DNA of 64,000 nucleotides from an uncultured Alphaproteobacteria bacterium (GTDB taxonomy: Bacteria > Pseudomonadota > Alphaproteobacteria > Rs-D84), in assembly GCA_934255455.1 (NCBI GenBank), contig CAKQNS010000001.1, forward strand, positions 182,371 through 246,370. The letters are read 5' to 3'. The position numbers were made by a program, and so were the translations under genes. Below, one piece after another: positions 25,716 to 35,858 of the stretch. The notes beneath the pieces were generated by a model, which worked only from the letters and a program-made list of their open reading frames with translations, searched no databases and was not told the origin of the DNA. Position 1 is the first letter of the stretch. Every line of letters begins with the position of its first letter.

Positions 25716-28700
25716 ATGGCAGTTATCCAGAAATTTAGAAAATCTTTTGGAAAAAGTTTTTTGCAAACTCCGCTTCCTGATCTGGTTGAAATTCAATATA
25801 ATTCGTACAAAGATTTCTTGCAGGCCGATGTAGAACCGCAAAACCGTAAAAATATTGGGCTGCAAAATGTTTTCTCATCAATGTTCCCAATCAAAGACTA
25901 TGCCGGCATTGCCGACCTGGAATTTGTGGAATACACATTGGACAAGCCAGTTTATAATGTGAAAGAATGCATGCTGCGTAATATGACATATTCCAGCAAG
26001 CTGAAATTGAAGCTGAGATTGATTTTATGGGACATCGCCGAAGATGGCAAAAAAACTTTGCGCGATATCAAAGAACAAGAAATATTTATGGGCGAAGTGC
26101 CATTGATGACCGAACGCGGCAGTTTCATCGCGTCGGGTGTGGAACGTGTCATCGTTTCGCAAATGCATCGTGCCCAGGGTGTTGTATTCGCAACAACCAA
26201 GGAAGCAAAAATTGCCGGTAACCCAATTACATATACTGCGCGTATCATTCCTGAACACGGCAGCTGGATTGATTTCGAAGAATCCAAGGGCGTGATTTAT
26301 GTTCGTATTGACCGCCGCCGCAAGGTTCCAGCAACGGTTCTGTTGCGTTGCCTGCCGGCCGCCGAAGACGAAAAGAAATTCGCCGCCGACCCACGCAAGC
26401 CGACAATTCGCGGCATGAGCGATACCGAAATTCTGTCCACTTTCTATTCCCGCATTCCGTTGAAATTTGACGGCAAAATGTGGGCTGGTGCGACATCTGC
26501 GTTTGCGGGCCTGGACAAATACCGCCTGAATTATGATTTGATTAATCCCAAAGATAAAAAAGTGTTGGCGGCCAAGGGTGACCGTCTGAACGCAAAACGT
26601 ATGGCGAAAATCACGGCCAGCACCAAAGAATTTGGTATTATGCCGGAATCGCTGATTGGCGAATATCTGTTTGACCCAATTATGTCCGGGGACGAGGTTG
26701 TATTCCAATCTGGTACCGAAATCACCGAAGAAGTTTTGGCTGATTTGGACAAAATGGGTGTCAAAGAAATCTCGCTGATTGCAATTGATAATACAACAAT
26801 CACCGCGCACATGCGCAACACATTGATGGCGGATAAAACCACCAATCGCGAAGAAGCGTTGATTGAAATTTACAACATCATCCGTCCGGGTGAACGTCCA
26901 ACACTGGAAGCGGCAATCAATTTGTTCATGCGCCAGGGATTTGATGCGGCGTTCTATGATCTGTCGGCGGTTGGCCGTTTCAAGATGAACAAACGTTTGA
27001 AAATCGATTCTGGTAAAAAGCCCGAAGATGAACGTTTGCTGACAAAATCTGATTTCTTGGCGGTGTTGAAAACACTGACAAATATTATTGACCACAAAGA
27101 CACGGTTGATGATATTGATAACCTGTCGAATCGTCGCGTACGCGCGGTTGGCGAATTGTTGGAACAGAATTTCCGCACTGGTATGGTTCGTATTGAACGT
27201 CTGGTCCGCGAAAGTCTGTCGTCGCCAAACATTGCGAATATGCAACCCCAAGATGTTATCAATGTTAAACCGTTGATGTCGTTGGTATCTGAATTTTTGG
27301 GAACATCCCAATTGTCCCAGTTTATGGATGCGTATAACCCGTTGTCCGAACTGGAACACAAACGTCGTATTTCTGCATTGGGCCCGGGCGGATTGAACCG
27401 TGACCGCGCCGGCATTGATGTCCGCGACGTTCATCCAACACACTATGGTCGTCTGTGCCCAATTCACACCCCCGAAGGTGCGAACATTGGTCTGATTAAC
27501 CACTTGGCGACATACGCCCGTGTCAACCCATACGGATTCATTGAAACACCGTACTATGTGGTTGAAAATGGTCGCGTGACCGACAAAATGGTTTATATGA
27601 CCGCAGACGAAGAATTGGGTCATAAAATTGCCCAGGGTAATACCCCAACAACCAAAGACGGCGCATTGGCCGAAGATACGGTGACCGCGCGTGTTGATGG
27701 TGAATTTACCATGGTTCCGAAATCTGAAATCGACCTGATTGACGTGGCCCCACGCCAGGTGGTGTCCATTGCAACCGGTTTGATTCCGTTCGTTGAAAAC
27801 GATGACGCTAACCGTGCGTTGATGGGTTCGAACATGCAGCGCCAGGGCGTTCCATTGTTGCGCGTCCAGGCCCCATTGGTCGGTACCGGCATTGAACGCG
27901 AGGTTGCGCGTGATTCCCGCACCGGCAAGGTCGCAAAACACAGTGGTGTTGTTGAATCTGTGGATGCGAACCGTATTGTGGTTAAATGTATGAACAGTCG
28001 CAATGTCGTGACGGGCGTTGATATTTATAACCTGGAAAAATTCGAACGCAGCAACAGCGAAACATTGATTCACCAAAAACCATTGGTCAAGGTTGGCGAT
28101 CGTATTTCTGCGGGCGACATCATTGCCGACGGTTCGTCGATGAATTATGGCGAATTGGCATTGGGCCGCAATGTGTTGGTTGCATTCGTGCCATGGCGTG
28201 GTTATAACTATGAAGACGCGATTGTAATTTCCGAACGCATTTCGCGCGACGACGCGTTTACATCGGTTAAAATCGTTGAAAAAGAATTCAAGGTTCGTGA
28301 TACCCAATTGGGCCCAGAAAGTTTCACACGCGACATTCCAAATGTCAGCGAAGAAGCACTGAAAAACTTGGACGAATCTGGTATTATTTATGTCGGTGCA
28401 CGCGTGAAACAGGGCGACATTTTGGTCGGTCGTGTTTCGCCGAAATCTGAAACATTGCTGACCCCCGAAGAAGCGTTGCTGCGCAACATCTTTGGTGAAA
28501 AGGCATTGAATGTCAAGGATACATCGCTGCGCGTGGGACCAAACGAAGAAGGCACAGTTATCGGTGTGAATGTTTTGACGCGTCATGGTGTCAAGAAAGA
28601 CGAACGCACCCAGATGATTGAATTGCAGAAAATCGAAAAAATCAACAAAGACCGCGACGAGGAAACATCCATCATCGAAAAGGGCTTTGCGGACCAGATT

Positions 28701-29852
28701 TTCCAAATTGCCGAAGGCGAAATTATTGATGCCGGCACGGGCAGTCTGAAACCATTTGTTGGTAAAAAGTTGACCGCCGAAGTGTTTGAAGGTATCAAAC
28801 CGTCTGACATTAAAAAATTGGTCGTTCGCAACAAAGAAGCCCAGGCCAAAATTGACGAACTGCGTGAACAGCATATCGCGAAATTAAAGGCTTTGAATGA
28901 AAAAGCCGATGCCGAAGTTGCCAAGGCAACCGAAAGCAACTCGTTGAATGCGGGCGTTCTGAAAGAGGTCAAGGTTTACATTGCCCACAAGATGAAATTG
29001 CAGCCGGGTGATAAAATGGCCGGCCGTCACGGAAACAAGGGTATTGTATCCAAGGTTGTTCCAATCGAAGATATGCCATACATGGAAGATGGCACACCGG
29101 TTGACATCGTTCTGAACCCGTTGGGCGTGCCATCGCGTATGAACATCGGTCAGATTTTGGAAACCCACCTTGGTATGGCGGCGCGCACATTGGGCCAGCA
29201 GATTGGGCATGTCCTGGACGAGGTCAAGGCCAAACGTGCCGTGACAGATGACCTGCGCACAATTATGGGCAAGGTTTACGGCAAAGAAGTATCGGACAAG
29301 TTGGAAAAGATGACCGATACCGATGTCCGTGCCGAGGCCGCATTGTTGCGCGATGGTGTCCCAATGGCAACACCGACATTCGACGGTGCAACCCCAGAAG
29401 ACATCCGCAATATATTGAAATTGGCGGGATTACCAGAATCTGGTCAGTTCACAATGTACGACGGTATGACGGGTGAAAAATTCGCGCGTCCGGTGACCGT
29501 TGGCGTTATGTACATGATGAAACTGCATCACTTTGTTGATGAAAAGATTCACGCCCGTTCAATTGGCAACTATTCATTGGTCACACAACAGCCATTGTCT
29601 GGTAAAGCCCACATGGGTGGCCAGCGTTTGGGTGAAATGGAAGTGTGGGCATTGGAAGCGCACGGTGCCGCACACCTGTTGCGCGAAATGCTGACCGTGA
29701 AATCTGACGATATTGTTGGCCGTAACAAGATGTACGAAGCCATCATATCTGGCAGCAATGACATCCAAACCGGCACACCAGAGGCGTTCAATGTATTTGT
29801 ACGCGAACTGCGTGGGTTGGGATTGGCGTTGACACCAAAGAAAATTGACTAA
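25716..29852 (+). CDS. rpoB: DNA-directed RNA polymerase subunit beta
   Basis: A 1378-residue protein forming half of the polymerase active-site cleft. Typical segments are seen: the start KFRKSFGKSFLQTPLPDLVEIQ, GTSQLSQFMDAYNPLSELEHKRRISALGPGGL (the rifampicin-binding cluster, here with Gln-Leu-Ser-Gln-Phe-Met-Asp-Ala, where most bacteria have Asn after Asp), HPTHYGRLCPIHTPEGANIGLI, and the C-terminal KMAGRHGNKGIVSK and GGQRLGEMEVWALEAHGAA blocks. ATG 25716 is chosen over an upstream start at 25683 because of AAAGGATTG spacing and family length. Confidence 0.98.
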   Translation: MAVIQKFRKSFGKSFLQTPLPDLVEIQYNSYKDFLQADVEPQNRKNIGLQNVFSSMFPIKDYAGIADLEFVEYTLDKPVYNVKECMLRNMTYSSKLKLKLRLILWDIAEDGKKTLRDIKEQEIFMGEVPLMTERGSFIASGVERVIVSQMHRAQGVVFATTKEAKIAGNPITYTARIIPEHGSWIDFEESKGVIYVRIDRRRKVPATVLLRCLPAAEDEKKFAADPRKPTIRGMSDTEILSTFYSRIPLKFDGKMWAGATSAFAGLDKYRLNYDLINPKDKKVLAAKGDRLNAKRMAKITASTKEFGIMPESLIGEYLFDPIMSGDEVVFQSGTEITEEVLADLDKMGVKEISLIAIDNTTITAHMRNTLMADKTTNREEALIEIYNIIRPGERPTLEAAINLFMRQGFDAAFYDLSAVGRFKMNKRLKIDSGKKPEDERLLTKSDFLAVLKTLTNIIDHKDTVDDIDNLSNRRVRAVGELLEQNFRTGMVRIERLVRESLSSPNIANMQPQDVINVKPLMSLVSEFLGTSQLSQFMDAYNPLSELEHKRRISALGPGGLNRDRAGIDVRDVHPTHYGRLCPIHTPEGANIGLINHLATYARVNPYGFIETPYYVVENGRVTDKMVYMTADEELGHKIAQGNTPTTKDGALAEDTVTARVDGEFTMVPKSEIDLIDVAPRQVVSIATGLIPFVENDDANRALMGSNMQRQGVPLLRVQAPLVGTGIEREVARDSRTGKVAKHSGVVESVDANRIVVKCMNSRNVVTGVDIYNLEKFERSNSETLIHQKPLVKVGDRISAGDIIADGSSMNYGELALGRNVLVAFVPWRGYNYEDAIVISERISRDDAFTSVKIVEKEFKVRDTQLGPESFTRDIPNVSEEALKNLDESGIIYVGARVKQGDILVGRVSPKSETLLTPEEALLRNIFGEKALNVKDTSLRVGPNEEGTVIGVNVLTRHGVKKDERTQMIELQKIEKINKDRDEETSIIEKGFADQIFQIAEGEIIDAGTGSLKPFVGKKLTAEVFEGIKPSDIKKLVVRNKEAQAKIDELREQHIAKLKALNEKADAEVAKATESNSLNAGVLKEVKVYIAHKMKLQPGDKMAGRHGNKGIVSKVVPIEDMPYMEDGTPVDIVLNPLGVPSRMNIGQILETHLGMAARTLGQQIGHVLDEVKAKRAVTDDLRTIMGKVYGKEVSDKLEKMTDTDVRAEAALLRDGVPMATPTFDGATPEDIRNILKLAGLPESGQFTMYDGMTGEKFARPVTVGVMYMMKLHHFVDEKIHARSIGNYSLVTQQPLSGKAHMGGQRLGEMEVWALEAHGAAHLLREMLTVKSDDIVGRNKMYEAIISGSNDIQTGTPEAFNVFVRELRGLGLALTPKKID

Positions 29853-29859
29853 AAATCGA

Positions 29860-29885
29860 CCGTGGTGGTGGTGACGCCACCACGG
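29860..29885 (+). repeat. Hairpin between rpoB and rpoC
   Basis: Perfect 9-bp stem CCGTGGTGG/CCACCACGG in the short spacer. It is not followed by T residues, so it is more likely an RNA-processing or stability element than a terminator. Confidence 0.5.
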
Positions 29886-29925
29886 ACAAAGAGTTTTGAA
29901 CAGCGACTTGAAAGGAGCAAAATTT

Positions 29926-32900
29926 ATGACCAATATGTTGCAGAAGATATTCGGACAAATTGAAACCAAGGAACAGTTTGACGCACTGCGCATCACCATC
30001 GCGTCCCCAGAAGAAATTCTGTCCTGGTCCCATGGCGAGGTAAAAAAGCCCGAAACTATCAACTATCATTCTTTGAAACCAGAGGCAGAAGGTTTATTCT
30101 GCCAGCAGATTTTTGGTCCAGTCAAAGATTATGAATGTGCGTGCGGCAAATATAAAAGAATCAAATTCCGTGGCGTTGTCTGCGAACGCTGTGGGGTCGA
30201 GGTTGGTTCTTCGTCCGTTCGTCGTGAACGCATGGGCCACATCAAATTGGCGATGCCTGTTGCGCATACATGGTTCCTGCGCGAGGGTAAAATTGCCACA
30301 TTGTTGAACAATCTGCCCCAGAAAAAATTGGAACAGGTTATTTCATACGATGCGTACATTGTTATTGAACCGGGTTTGACCAATCTGAAACAGTATGATG
30401 TCATCAGCGAAGATGAATATCAAAATGCGGTCGAAGAATTTGGTGCAGATGCGTTCCGCGTTGGCATTGGTGCCGAAGGCGTGCGCAGCATTATCGCCAA
30501 CCTGGATATGGGTGACGAACGCACACGCCTGCGTGCGGAATTGGCGGAAACTAAATCCGAGGCCAAACGCAAAGGTTTAATCAAACAATTGAAACTGGTC
30601 GAAGCATTCTTGGATTCCAAGACCGACCCAGCATGGATGTTGCCGGATATTATCCCGGTTATCCCACCAGATATGCGTCCATTGGTCACATTGGATGCGG
30701 GCCATGTTGCAGCATCTGACCTGAACGATTTGTATCGTCGTGTCATTATTCGTAACAACCGTCTGAAAAGATTTATTGAAATGCATGCGCCAGACATCAT
30801 TGTTCGCAATGAAAAGCGTATGTTGCAGGAAGCCGTCGATTCATTGTTCGACAATGGGCACAAGGCGCGTCCAATGGTTTCCCAGAATCGTCGTCCGTTG
30901 AAATCATTGTCTGATTCATTGCGCGGTAAATCTGGTCGTTTCCGTATGAACATGTTGGGTAAACGTGTGGACTATTCCGGTCGTTCGGTGATTGTGTCGG
31001 GCCCATCATTACAGGTACACCAGGTTGGTTTGCCCAAAACAATGGCGTTGGAATTGTTCAAACCATTCGTATATGCGCGTTTGTTGGCGGGTGATTATGC
31101 AAACACATTGAAAACCGCGCGTAAAATGGTTGAAAATGGCGAAGACATTGTTTGGGAAATCTTGGAAAAGGTTATTTACCAACACCCAGTATTGTTGAAC
31201 CGTGCGCCGTCGTTGCACCGTTTGTCACTGTTGGCATTTGAACCGGTATTGATAGAAGGCAAGGCAATTCGTTTGCATCCATTGGTCTGCAAGGGATTCA
31301 ACGCCGACTTTGACGGTGACCAGATGTCCGTACACGTTCCAATTTCTTTGGAAGCACAATTGGAAGCGCGCACATTGATGTTATCGTCGAACAATGTTTT
31401 GTCACCGGCGAATGGCGAACCAATGATTGTTCCGTCCCAGGACATGGTGTTGGGTGTTTACTATATTTCGTTGATGGATGGCGAACACACCGACAAATCA
31501 CCGCGTTTTGCAAATATGGACGAAGTGCAATTGGCGTTGGAAAATCATTCCATCACGCTGCACACCCCAATCGTTGCGCGTATCAATGGTAAAATTTACA
31601 AAACAACGGCGGGCCGTATGATTTTGGGTGAATTGTTGCCGAAATCTGACAAAATGCCGTTCGATTTGGTGAACAAGGTTATGCCAGTGAAAGAAATCAA
31701 GGCATTGTTGGCAACAACATACGAACGTTGTGGCGACAAGGCGATGATTCTGTTGGCGGATTCCTTGAAAAACACCGGTTTTGAACAGGCTGCACGCAGT
31801 GGTATTTCCATCGGATTCGAAGACATTGTTATTCCAGAAGAAAAGAAAGCAATGATTGCCGATGCCGAAAAAGCGGCCGAAGAAATTGAAACACAATATC
31901 AAAACGGTTTGTTGTCGGGCGGTGAACGTCACAACAAATTGGTCGATTTGTGGCAAAAAACAACCGATAAATTGGGCGATTTGGCGTATGCCGCGTTAAG
32001 CAAGACCAGCGGTGAAAACTGGAACTCTATCTATATGATGGCGTTGTCTGGTGCCCGTGGTTCTAAACGCCAGATTCAGCAGTTGGCCGGTATGCGTGGT
32101 ATGATGCAGAAACCAGACGGTTCTATTATCGAGGTTCCAATTATCTCGAACTTTAAGGAAGGTCTGACCATGTCCGAATACTTTACATCCACCCACGGTG
32201 CACGTAAAGGTATGTCGGATACCGCGTTGAAAACCGCGTCGGCTGGATACCTGACCCGTCGTTTGGTTGAATTGTCACAAAACACGGTTATTACCGAACA
32301 CGATTGCGGCACGACCGAATACATCACGGCGAAACCTGTATACCAGGGTTCAACCCTGTCGGTTGCGCTGGGCGATGTGGTGTTGGGTCGTACGGCGGCA
32401 CATGACATCATTCATCCAATTACCAAGGAAGTTATCGTTCCGGCTGGGGAACTGATTACCAAAACCGCGGCAAAGCAAATCAATGAATCTGGTCTGCCAT
32501 CGGTTGATGTGCGCAGTGTTCTGACATGTTGCAGTGATGGTTTGTGTGCAAAATGCTATGGTATGGATTTGTCGCGCAATGCGTTGGTTCATGTTGGCGA
32601 AGCCGTCGGTGTTATCGCGGGTCAATCCATTGGTGAACCCGGTACACAGTTAACATTGCGTACCTTCCACATTGGTGGTGTTGCCGCGGGCAGTGCGGAA
32701 AATCACTTTATCGAGGTCCCAGTCGCCGGTACAGTCAAATTGACAGGTGTGAATACAATTAAAAACACATCTGGTCGTGTGGTTGTCCTGTCGCGTAATG
32801 GTGAATTGGCCGTTGTTGATGCCAAGGGCGAAACATTGTTCTCGTGCCCATTGCCGTATGCAGCCATGTTGATTGTCAACGATGGCGACACCGTTGAAAA

Positions 32901-34035
32901 GGGCGCCAAGGTTGCCGAATGGGATCCGTATTCCAACACGATTATTGCCGAAAAAGACGGTATTGTCAGCTTCAGCGACCTGATTGAAAATGTTTCGTAC
33001 CAGGAAGAAGTTGATTCTATGACTGGTATTGTTTCGCGCAAGGTCAGCAATTGGAAAGCCAACACGAAAAAAGCATTGCAGCCAGCCATCCGCTTGGTTG
33101 ACGCAAACGGCAATGTAATTTCGCTGGGCGGCAAGAAAATTGCAGAATATATGTTGCCTATGTATTCGGTACTGAATGTTGCAAATGGTGCAACCGTGGT
33201 TGCGGGCGATGTTTTGGCGCGTATCCCGGTCCAGGCAAAAAAGACGGGCGATATTACCGGCGGTCTGCCACGAGTAGAAGAATTGCTGGAAGTGCGCCGT
33301 CCGTCTAACCCGGCATTACTGGCGGAAATCGATGGTACGGTTGAATTAGAGGATGCAAAATCCAAAATCATCATCCGTATTGACCCAGAAAATGGCACCG
33401 CACCGGTTGAATATGCGGTACCAAAGGGCACAAATCTGATGGTGCGCAGCGGCGATGTTGTGCGCAAGGCCGATAAATTGGTCGACGGTGACCCGGTTCC
33501 ACAGGATATTTTGCGTATCTTGGGCCAGAAAGCATTGGCGACATTTATGGTCGAACAGATTCAACAGGTTTACCGTCTGCAGGGCGTGGTAATCAACGAC
33601 AAGCATATTGAAATCTTGATTCGTGAAATGACCCGCCGTGTTGAAATCACTAACCCGGGTGATACCGGATTCCTGATGGGCCAGGTTGTTGACCGTGTTG
33701 ATTTCGAAGAAGAAAACGCACGCGTCGCACATGACGGTGGTCGCGTGGCCGAGGCATCCCAGGTCTTGGTCGGGTTGACCCGTGCGTCATTGACATCGCG
33801 TTCATTTATATCGAATGCATCGTTCCAGCAAACAACCAAAGTATTGGTTGACGCGGCTATCAGTGGTGCAACAGATAAATTGGTCGGTATCAATGAAAAT
33901 CTGATTGTGGGTCGTTTGATTCCAATTGGTACGGGCGCGTATGTTCGTCGCGTTCGCGAAATCGCCAAGGAAGAAGAACGGGCCGAGCGTCTGGCACGCG
34001 AAGGCAACACCCAACAACAGTTGTTGGATATATAA
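29926..34035 (+). CDS. rpoC: DNA-directed RNA polymerase subunit beta'
   Basis: A 1369-residue catalytic subunit. Visible are the N-terminal zinc-binding Cys set (CECACGKYK..CERCGVE as CACGKYKRIKFRGVVCERCG), the Mg-binding NADFDGDQM motif, the bridge-helix and trigger-loop region, and the second zinc set (CCSDGLCAKCYG). AAAGGAGCAAAATTT precedes ATG 29926, which removes a ten-residue upstream extension. rpoB and rpoC are separate, not fused. A GTGGGGCGC hairpin follows the stop. Confidence 0.98.
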   Translation: MTNMLQKIFGQIETKEQFDALRITIASPEEILSWSHGEVKKPETINYHSLKPEAEGLFCQQIFGPVKDYECACGKYKRIKFRGVVCERCGVEVGSSSVRRERMGHIKLAMPVAHTWFLREGKIATLLNNLPQKKLEQVISYDAYIVIEPGLTNLKQYDVISEDEYQNAVEEFGADAFRVGIGAEGVRSIIANLDMGDERTRLRAELAETKSEAKRKGLIKQLKLVEAFLDSKTDPAWMLPDIIPVIPPDMRPLVTLDAGHVAASDLNDLYRRVIIRNNRLKRFIEMHAPDIIVRNEKRMLQEAVDSLFDNGHKARPMVSQNRRPLKSLSDSLRGKSGRFRMNMLGKRVDYSGRSVIVSGPSLQVHQVGLPKTMALELFKPFVYARLLAGDYANTLKTARKMVENGEDIVWEILEKVIYQHPVLLNRAPSLHRLSLLAFEPVLIEGKAIRLHPLVCKGFNADFDGDQMSVHVPISLEAQLEARTLMLSSNNVLSPANGEPMIVPSQDMVLGVYYISLMDGEHTDKSPRFANMDEVQLALENHSITLHTPIVARINGKIYKTTAGRMILGELLPKSDKMPFDLVNKVMPVKEIKALLATTYERCGDKAMILLADSLKNTGFEQAARSGISIGFEDIVIPEEKKAMIADAEKAAEEIETQYQNGLLSGGERHNKLVDLWQKTTDKLGDLAYAALSKTSGENWNSIYMMALSGARGSKRQIQQLAGMRGMMQKPDGSIIEVPIISNFKEGLTMSEYFTSTHGARKGMSDTALKTASAGYLTRRLVELSQNTVITEHDCGTTEYITAKPVYQGSTLSVALGDVVLGRTAAHDIIHPITKEVIVPAGELITKTAAKQINESGLPSVDVRSVLTCCSDGLCAKCYGMDLSRNALVHVGEAVGVIAGQSIGEPGTQLTLRTFHIGGVAAGSAENHFIEVPVAGTVKLTGVNTIKNTSGRVVVLSRNGELAVVDAKGETLFSCPLPYAAMLIVNDGDTVEKGAKVAEWDPYSNTIIAEKDGIVSFSDLIENVSYQEEVDSMTGIVSRKVSNWKANTKKALQPAIRLVDANGNVISLGGKKIAEYMLPMYSVLNVANGATVVAGDVLARIPVQAKKTGDITGGLPRVEELLEVRRPSNPALLAEIDGTVELEDAKSKIIIRIDPENGTAPVEYAVPKGTNLMVRSGDVVRKADKLVDGDPVPQDILRILGQKALATFMVEQIQQVYRLQGVVINDKHIEILIREMTRRVEITNPGDTGFLMGQVVDRVDFEEENARVAHDGGRVAEASQVLVGLTRASLTSRSFISNASFQQTTKVLVDAAISGATDKLVGINENLIVGRLIPIGTGAYVRRVREIAKEEERAERLAREGNTQQQLLDI

Positions 34036-34042
34036 TAACCAT

Positions 34043-34065
34043 GTGGGGCGCATACCGCGCCCCAC
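34043..34065 (+). terminator. Strong hairpin after rpoC
   Basis: Perfect 9-bp stem GTGGGGCGC/GCGCCCCAC with a 5-nt loop right after the rpoC stop. No T tract follows, so any termination would need help, or the hairpin only protects the messenger. Confidence 0.5.
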
Positions 34066-34073
34066 AGTATCCG

Positions 34074-34481
34074 ATGAAAACAATGACAGAAACGCCGGCT
34101 ATTTTTTGTGACATTGATGGTGTTGTGAATAGAAAATTTGCAATTGCCAACTATGACCGTTTTGGCGAACCAAATCCGAGCATGATACGAATTTTGGAAA
34201 CGCTGGGACGCGATTTCACAATTGTGTTTATCACCGGGCGTTGGGCCATGGGCCAGGACAAAGTGCAGCAGCACATTGACGATTTGGTGCCGAATATTAA
34301 AAAGCGCGTGTTCTGTAAACCGCATGATTATCCGGGCACGACAGCGGAATTTAAATTGGCCACAATTGTTGCATTGGAAAAACAGGGGTATAAATTTTAC
34401 ATGGGGTTGGATGATCACAGCGCGGTTATCGGATTGATGCATAATCACGGTATGTTTGTCGCCCAGGTAATATCGGATTAA
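34074..34481 (+). CDS. HAD-like hydrolase (possible phosphatase), 135 aa
   Basis: A small protein with a HAD-type first motif (IFCDIDGVVNRKFAIANYDRF) in which the first Asp would be the nucleophile. A second motif TGRWAMGQDKVQQHI resembles ITGR(p) of small HAD and polynucleotide-kinase-3'-phosphatase-like domains. KPHDYPGTTAEFKLATI and GLDDHSAVI supply a plausible Lys and acidic pair for motifs III and IV. The substrate is unknown. Start ATG 34074 or 34083; neither has a clear ribosome binding site, so it may depend on read-through from rpoC. An AT-rich rpmF promoter region follows. Confidence 0.65.
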   Translation: MKTMTETPAIFCDIDGVVNRKFAIANYDRFGEPNPSMIRILETLGRDFTIVFITGRWAMGQDKVQQHIDDLVPNIKKRVFCKPHDYPGTTAEFKLATIVALEKQGYKFYMGLDDHSAVIGLMHNHGMFVAQVISD

Positions 34482-34546
34482 ACTTTTCCTTGCAATTGCA
34501 ATGGATTTTAATAGAATATCAAACTGTAAATTAAAAGGATAGTAAA

Positions 34547-34696
34547 ATGGCAACGCCAAAAAGCAAAACAAGTAAAGCACGTACCGCGCAACGTCGTTCG
34601 CACGATGCATTGTCAATCATGCCTTGCACAGTGTGCAAGACCTGTGGTGAAAAGAAACGCCCGCATCACATTTGTCCTGCGTGCGGTGCAAAATAA
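34547..34696 (+). CDS. rpmF: 50S ribosomal protein L32
   Basis: A 49-residue protein: MATPKSKTSKARTAQRRSHDAL at the start and the zinc-binding CTVCKTCGEKKRPHHICPACG tail. The four-cysteine form of L32 is retained. AAAAGGATAGTAAA is a good ribosome binding site. It precedes plsX, the classic rpmF-plsX order. Too short for many gene lists. Confidence 0.95.
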   Translation: MATPKSKTSKARTAQRRSHDALSIMPCTVCKTCGEKKRPHHICPACGAK

Positions 34697-34715
34697 TTTC
34701 AACCAAGGAATTATA

Positions 34716-34757
34716 AAAGGCAGATTTGACGCATCGCGTGCATTTCTGCTTTTTTAT
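34716..34757 (+). terminator. Possible terminator between rpmF and plsX
   Basis: AAAAGGCAGA and TTTCTGCTTTTTT can pair across an intervening GC-rich hairpin (GACGCATCGCGTGC), with T6 at the end, only 10 nt before the plsX start. It may attenuate plsX. Confidence 0.4.
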
Positions 34758-34767
34758 TGTAAAAAAT

Positions 34768-35832
34768 ATGTCAGACAAGAAAATCATTTCTGTTGATGCA
34801 ATGAGTGGCGACAAAGGTCCAAAGGCTGTTTTGGGTGGTATGAACCAATTCTTGTATCAAAATGGCGAAAGCAAGGTGTTTTTTCGTTTGTTTGGAAACG
34901 AGGCTTTGTTGCGGCGTATGTTGGCGAAATATCCGCGTGTCGCACGCAATTGTGAAGTCATTGATGCGCCAAATGTTATTCGTGGCACGGACAAGGTTCG
35001 TGATGTTATTCGCCACGCACAGGATACATCCATGTACATGGCAATCAAGGATGTACGCGAGGGAAATTCTGCCGCTGTGGTCAGCGCAGGTAATACCGGT
35101 ATATTTATGTCACTGTCCAAGTTGATGTTGAAAACCACAGCTGGTATCGCGCGTCCTGCGATTACGACAATGTTGCCGTCTGGTGGTGGGGATTCTCGTG
35201 TGGTGGTTTTGGATCTAGGTGCAAATGTACAATGCGACGAAACGATATTATTTGACTTTTCTGTTTTGGGAACGGTGTATGCAGAGGTTATCGGTAAGAT
35301 GCCGCATCCAAAATTGGGGGTGCTGAATATTGGTACCGAAGAGACCAAGGGAAATGATACATTAGTTCACTTGAACCATGTTTTGGCCGAGCACAAGGAT
35401 GAATTGCCGTACGAATATATTGGCTTCGTCGAAGGAAATGATATAAGCGGCGGTAATGTTCAGGTCGTTGTGACTGATGGTTTTACGGGTAATATAGTAT
35501 TAAAAACGGTCGAGGGCACAGCGAAACTGATTAAACGTGTGTTGGTCGAAAATTTGAAAAAATCTATTTTGGCGATGATTGGTGCATTTTTCTTGGTACA
35601 TGTATTCAAACGCCTGAAACATAAAATTGATCCGCGCTCGTATGCGGGGGCAGTGTTCTTGGGGCTCCAGGGCTTTGCGGTAAAAACCCACGGAAACAGT
35701 GATGCGTTGGCATTTGCAAATGCGTTGAAATACGCAACAGATTTGTCGAATGCAAATTTGAATGATTTGATTGCCAGTCGCGCTGCATCGGTTGCAAAGA
35801 TTCGCGACGAATTCAAAATCGCCGCCGAATAA
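34768..35832 (+). CDS. plsX: Phosphate acyltransferase PlsX
   Basis: Converts acyl-ACP to acyl-phosphate in phospholipid synthesis; peripheral to the membrane. A 354-residue protein with IISVDAMSGDKGPKAVLGGM at the start, SAGNTGIFMSLSK, LDLGANVQCDE, GFVEGNDI and VVVTDGFTGNIVLKTVEG, all family signatures. ATG 34768 fits the family start but lacks a clear ribosome binding site and sits just after a T-rich hairpin. fabH, the usual next gene, is absent; a terminator follows instead. Confidence 0.95.
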   Translation: MSDKKIISVDAMSGDKGPKAVLGGMNQFLYQNGESKVFFRLFGNEALLRRMLAKYPRVARNCEVIDAPNVIRGTDKVRDVIRHAQDTSMYMAIKDVREGNSAAVVSAGNTGIFMSLSKLMLKTTAGIARPAITTMLPSGGGDSRVVVLDLGANVQCDETILFDFSVLGTVYAEVIGKMPHPKLGVLNIGTEETKGNDTLVHLNHVLAEHKDELPYEYIGFVEGNDISGGNVQVVVTDGFTGNIVLKTVEGTAKLIKRVLVENLKKSILAMIGAFFLVHVFKRLKHKIDPRSYAGAVFLGLQGFAVKTHGNSDALAFANALKYATDLSNANLNDLIASRAASVAKIRDEFKIAAE

Positions 35833-35834
35833 TA

Positions 35835-35858
35835 AAAACGCCCCATCGGGGCGTTTTT
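35835..35858. terminator. Bidirectional terminator between plsX and mraZ
   Basis: AAAACGCCCC-ATC-GGGGCGTTTT, a perfect 10-bp stem flanked by A and T runs, between convergent genes; it touches the mraZ stop codon. Confidence 0.9.

Noticed and set aside
26025..28874. 949-codon leftward open frame opposite rpoB
   Set aside because: It is the mirror frame of a conserved gene with strong codon bias; composition (Phe, Asn, His, Gln rich) is that of an antisense shadow.
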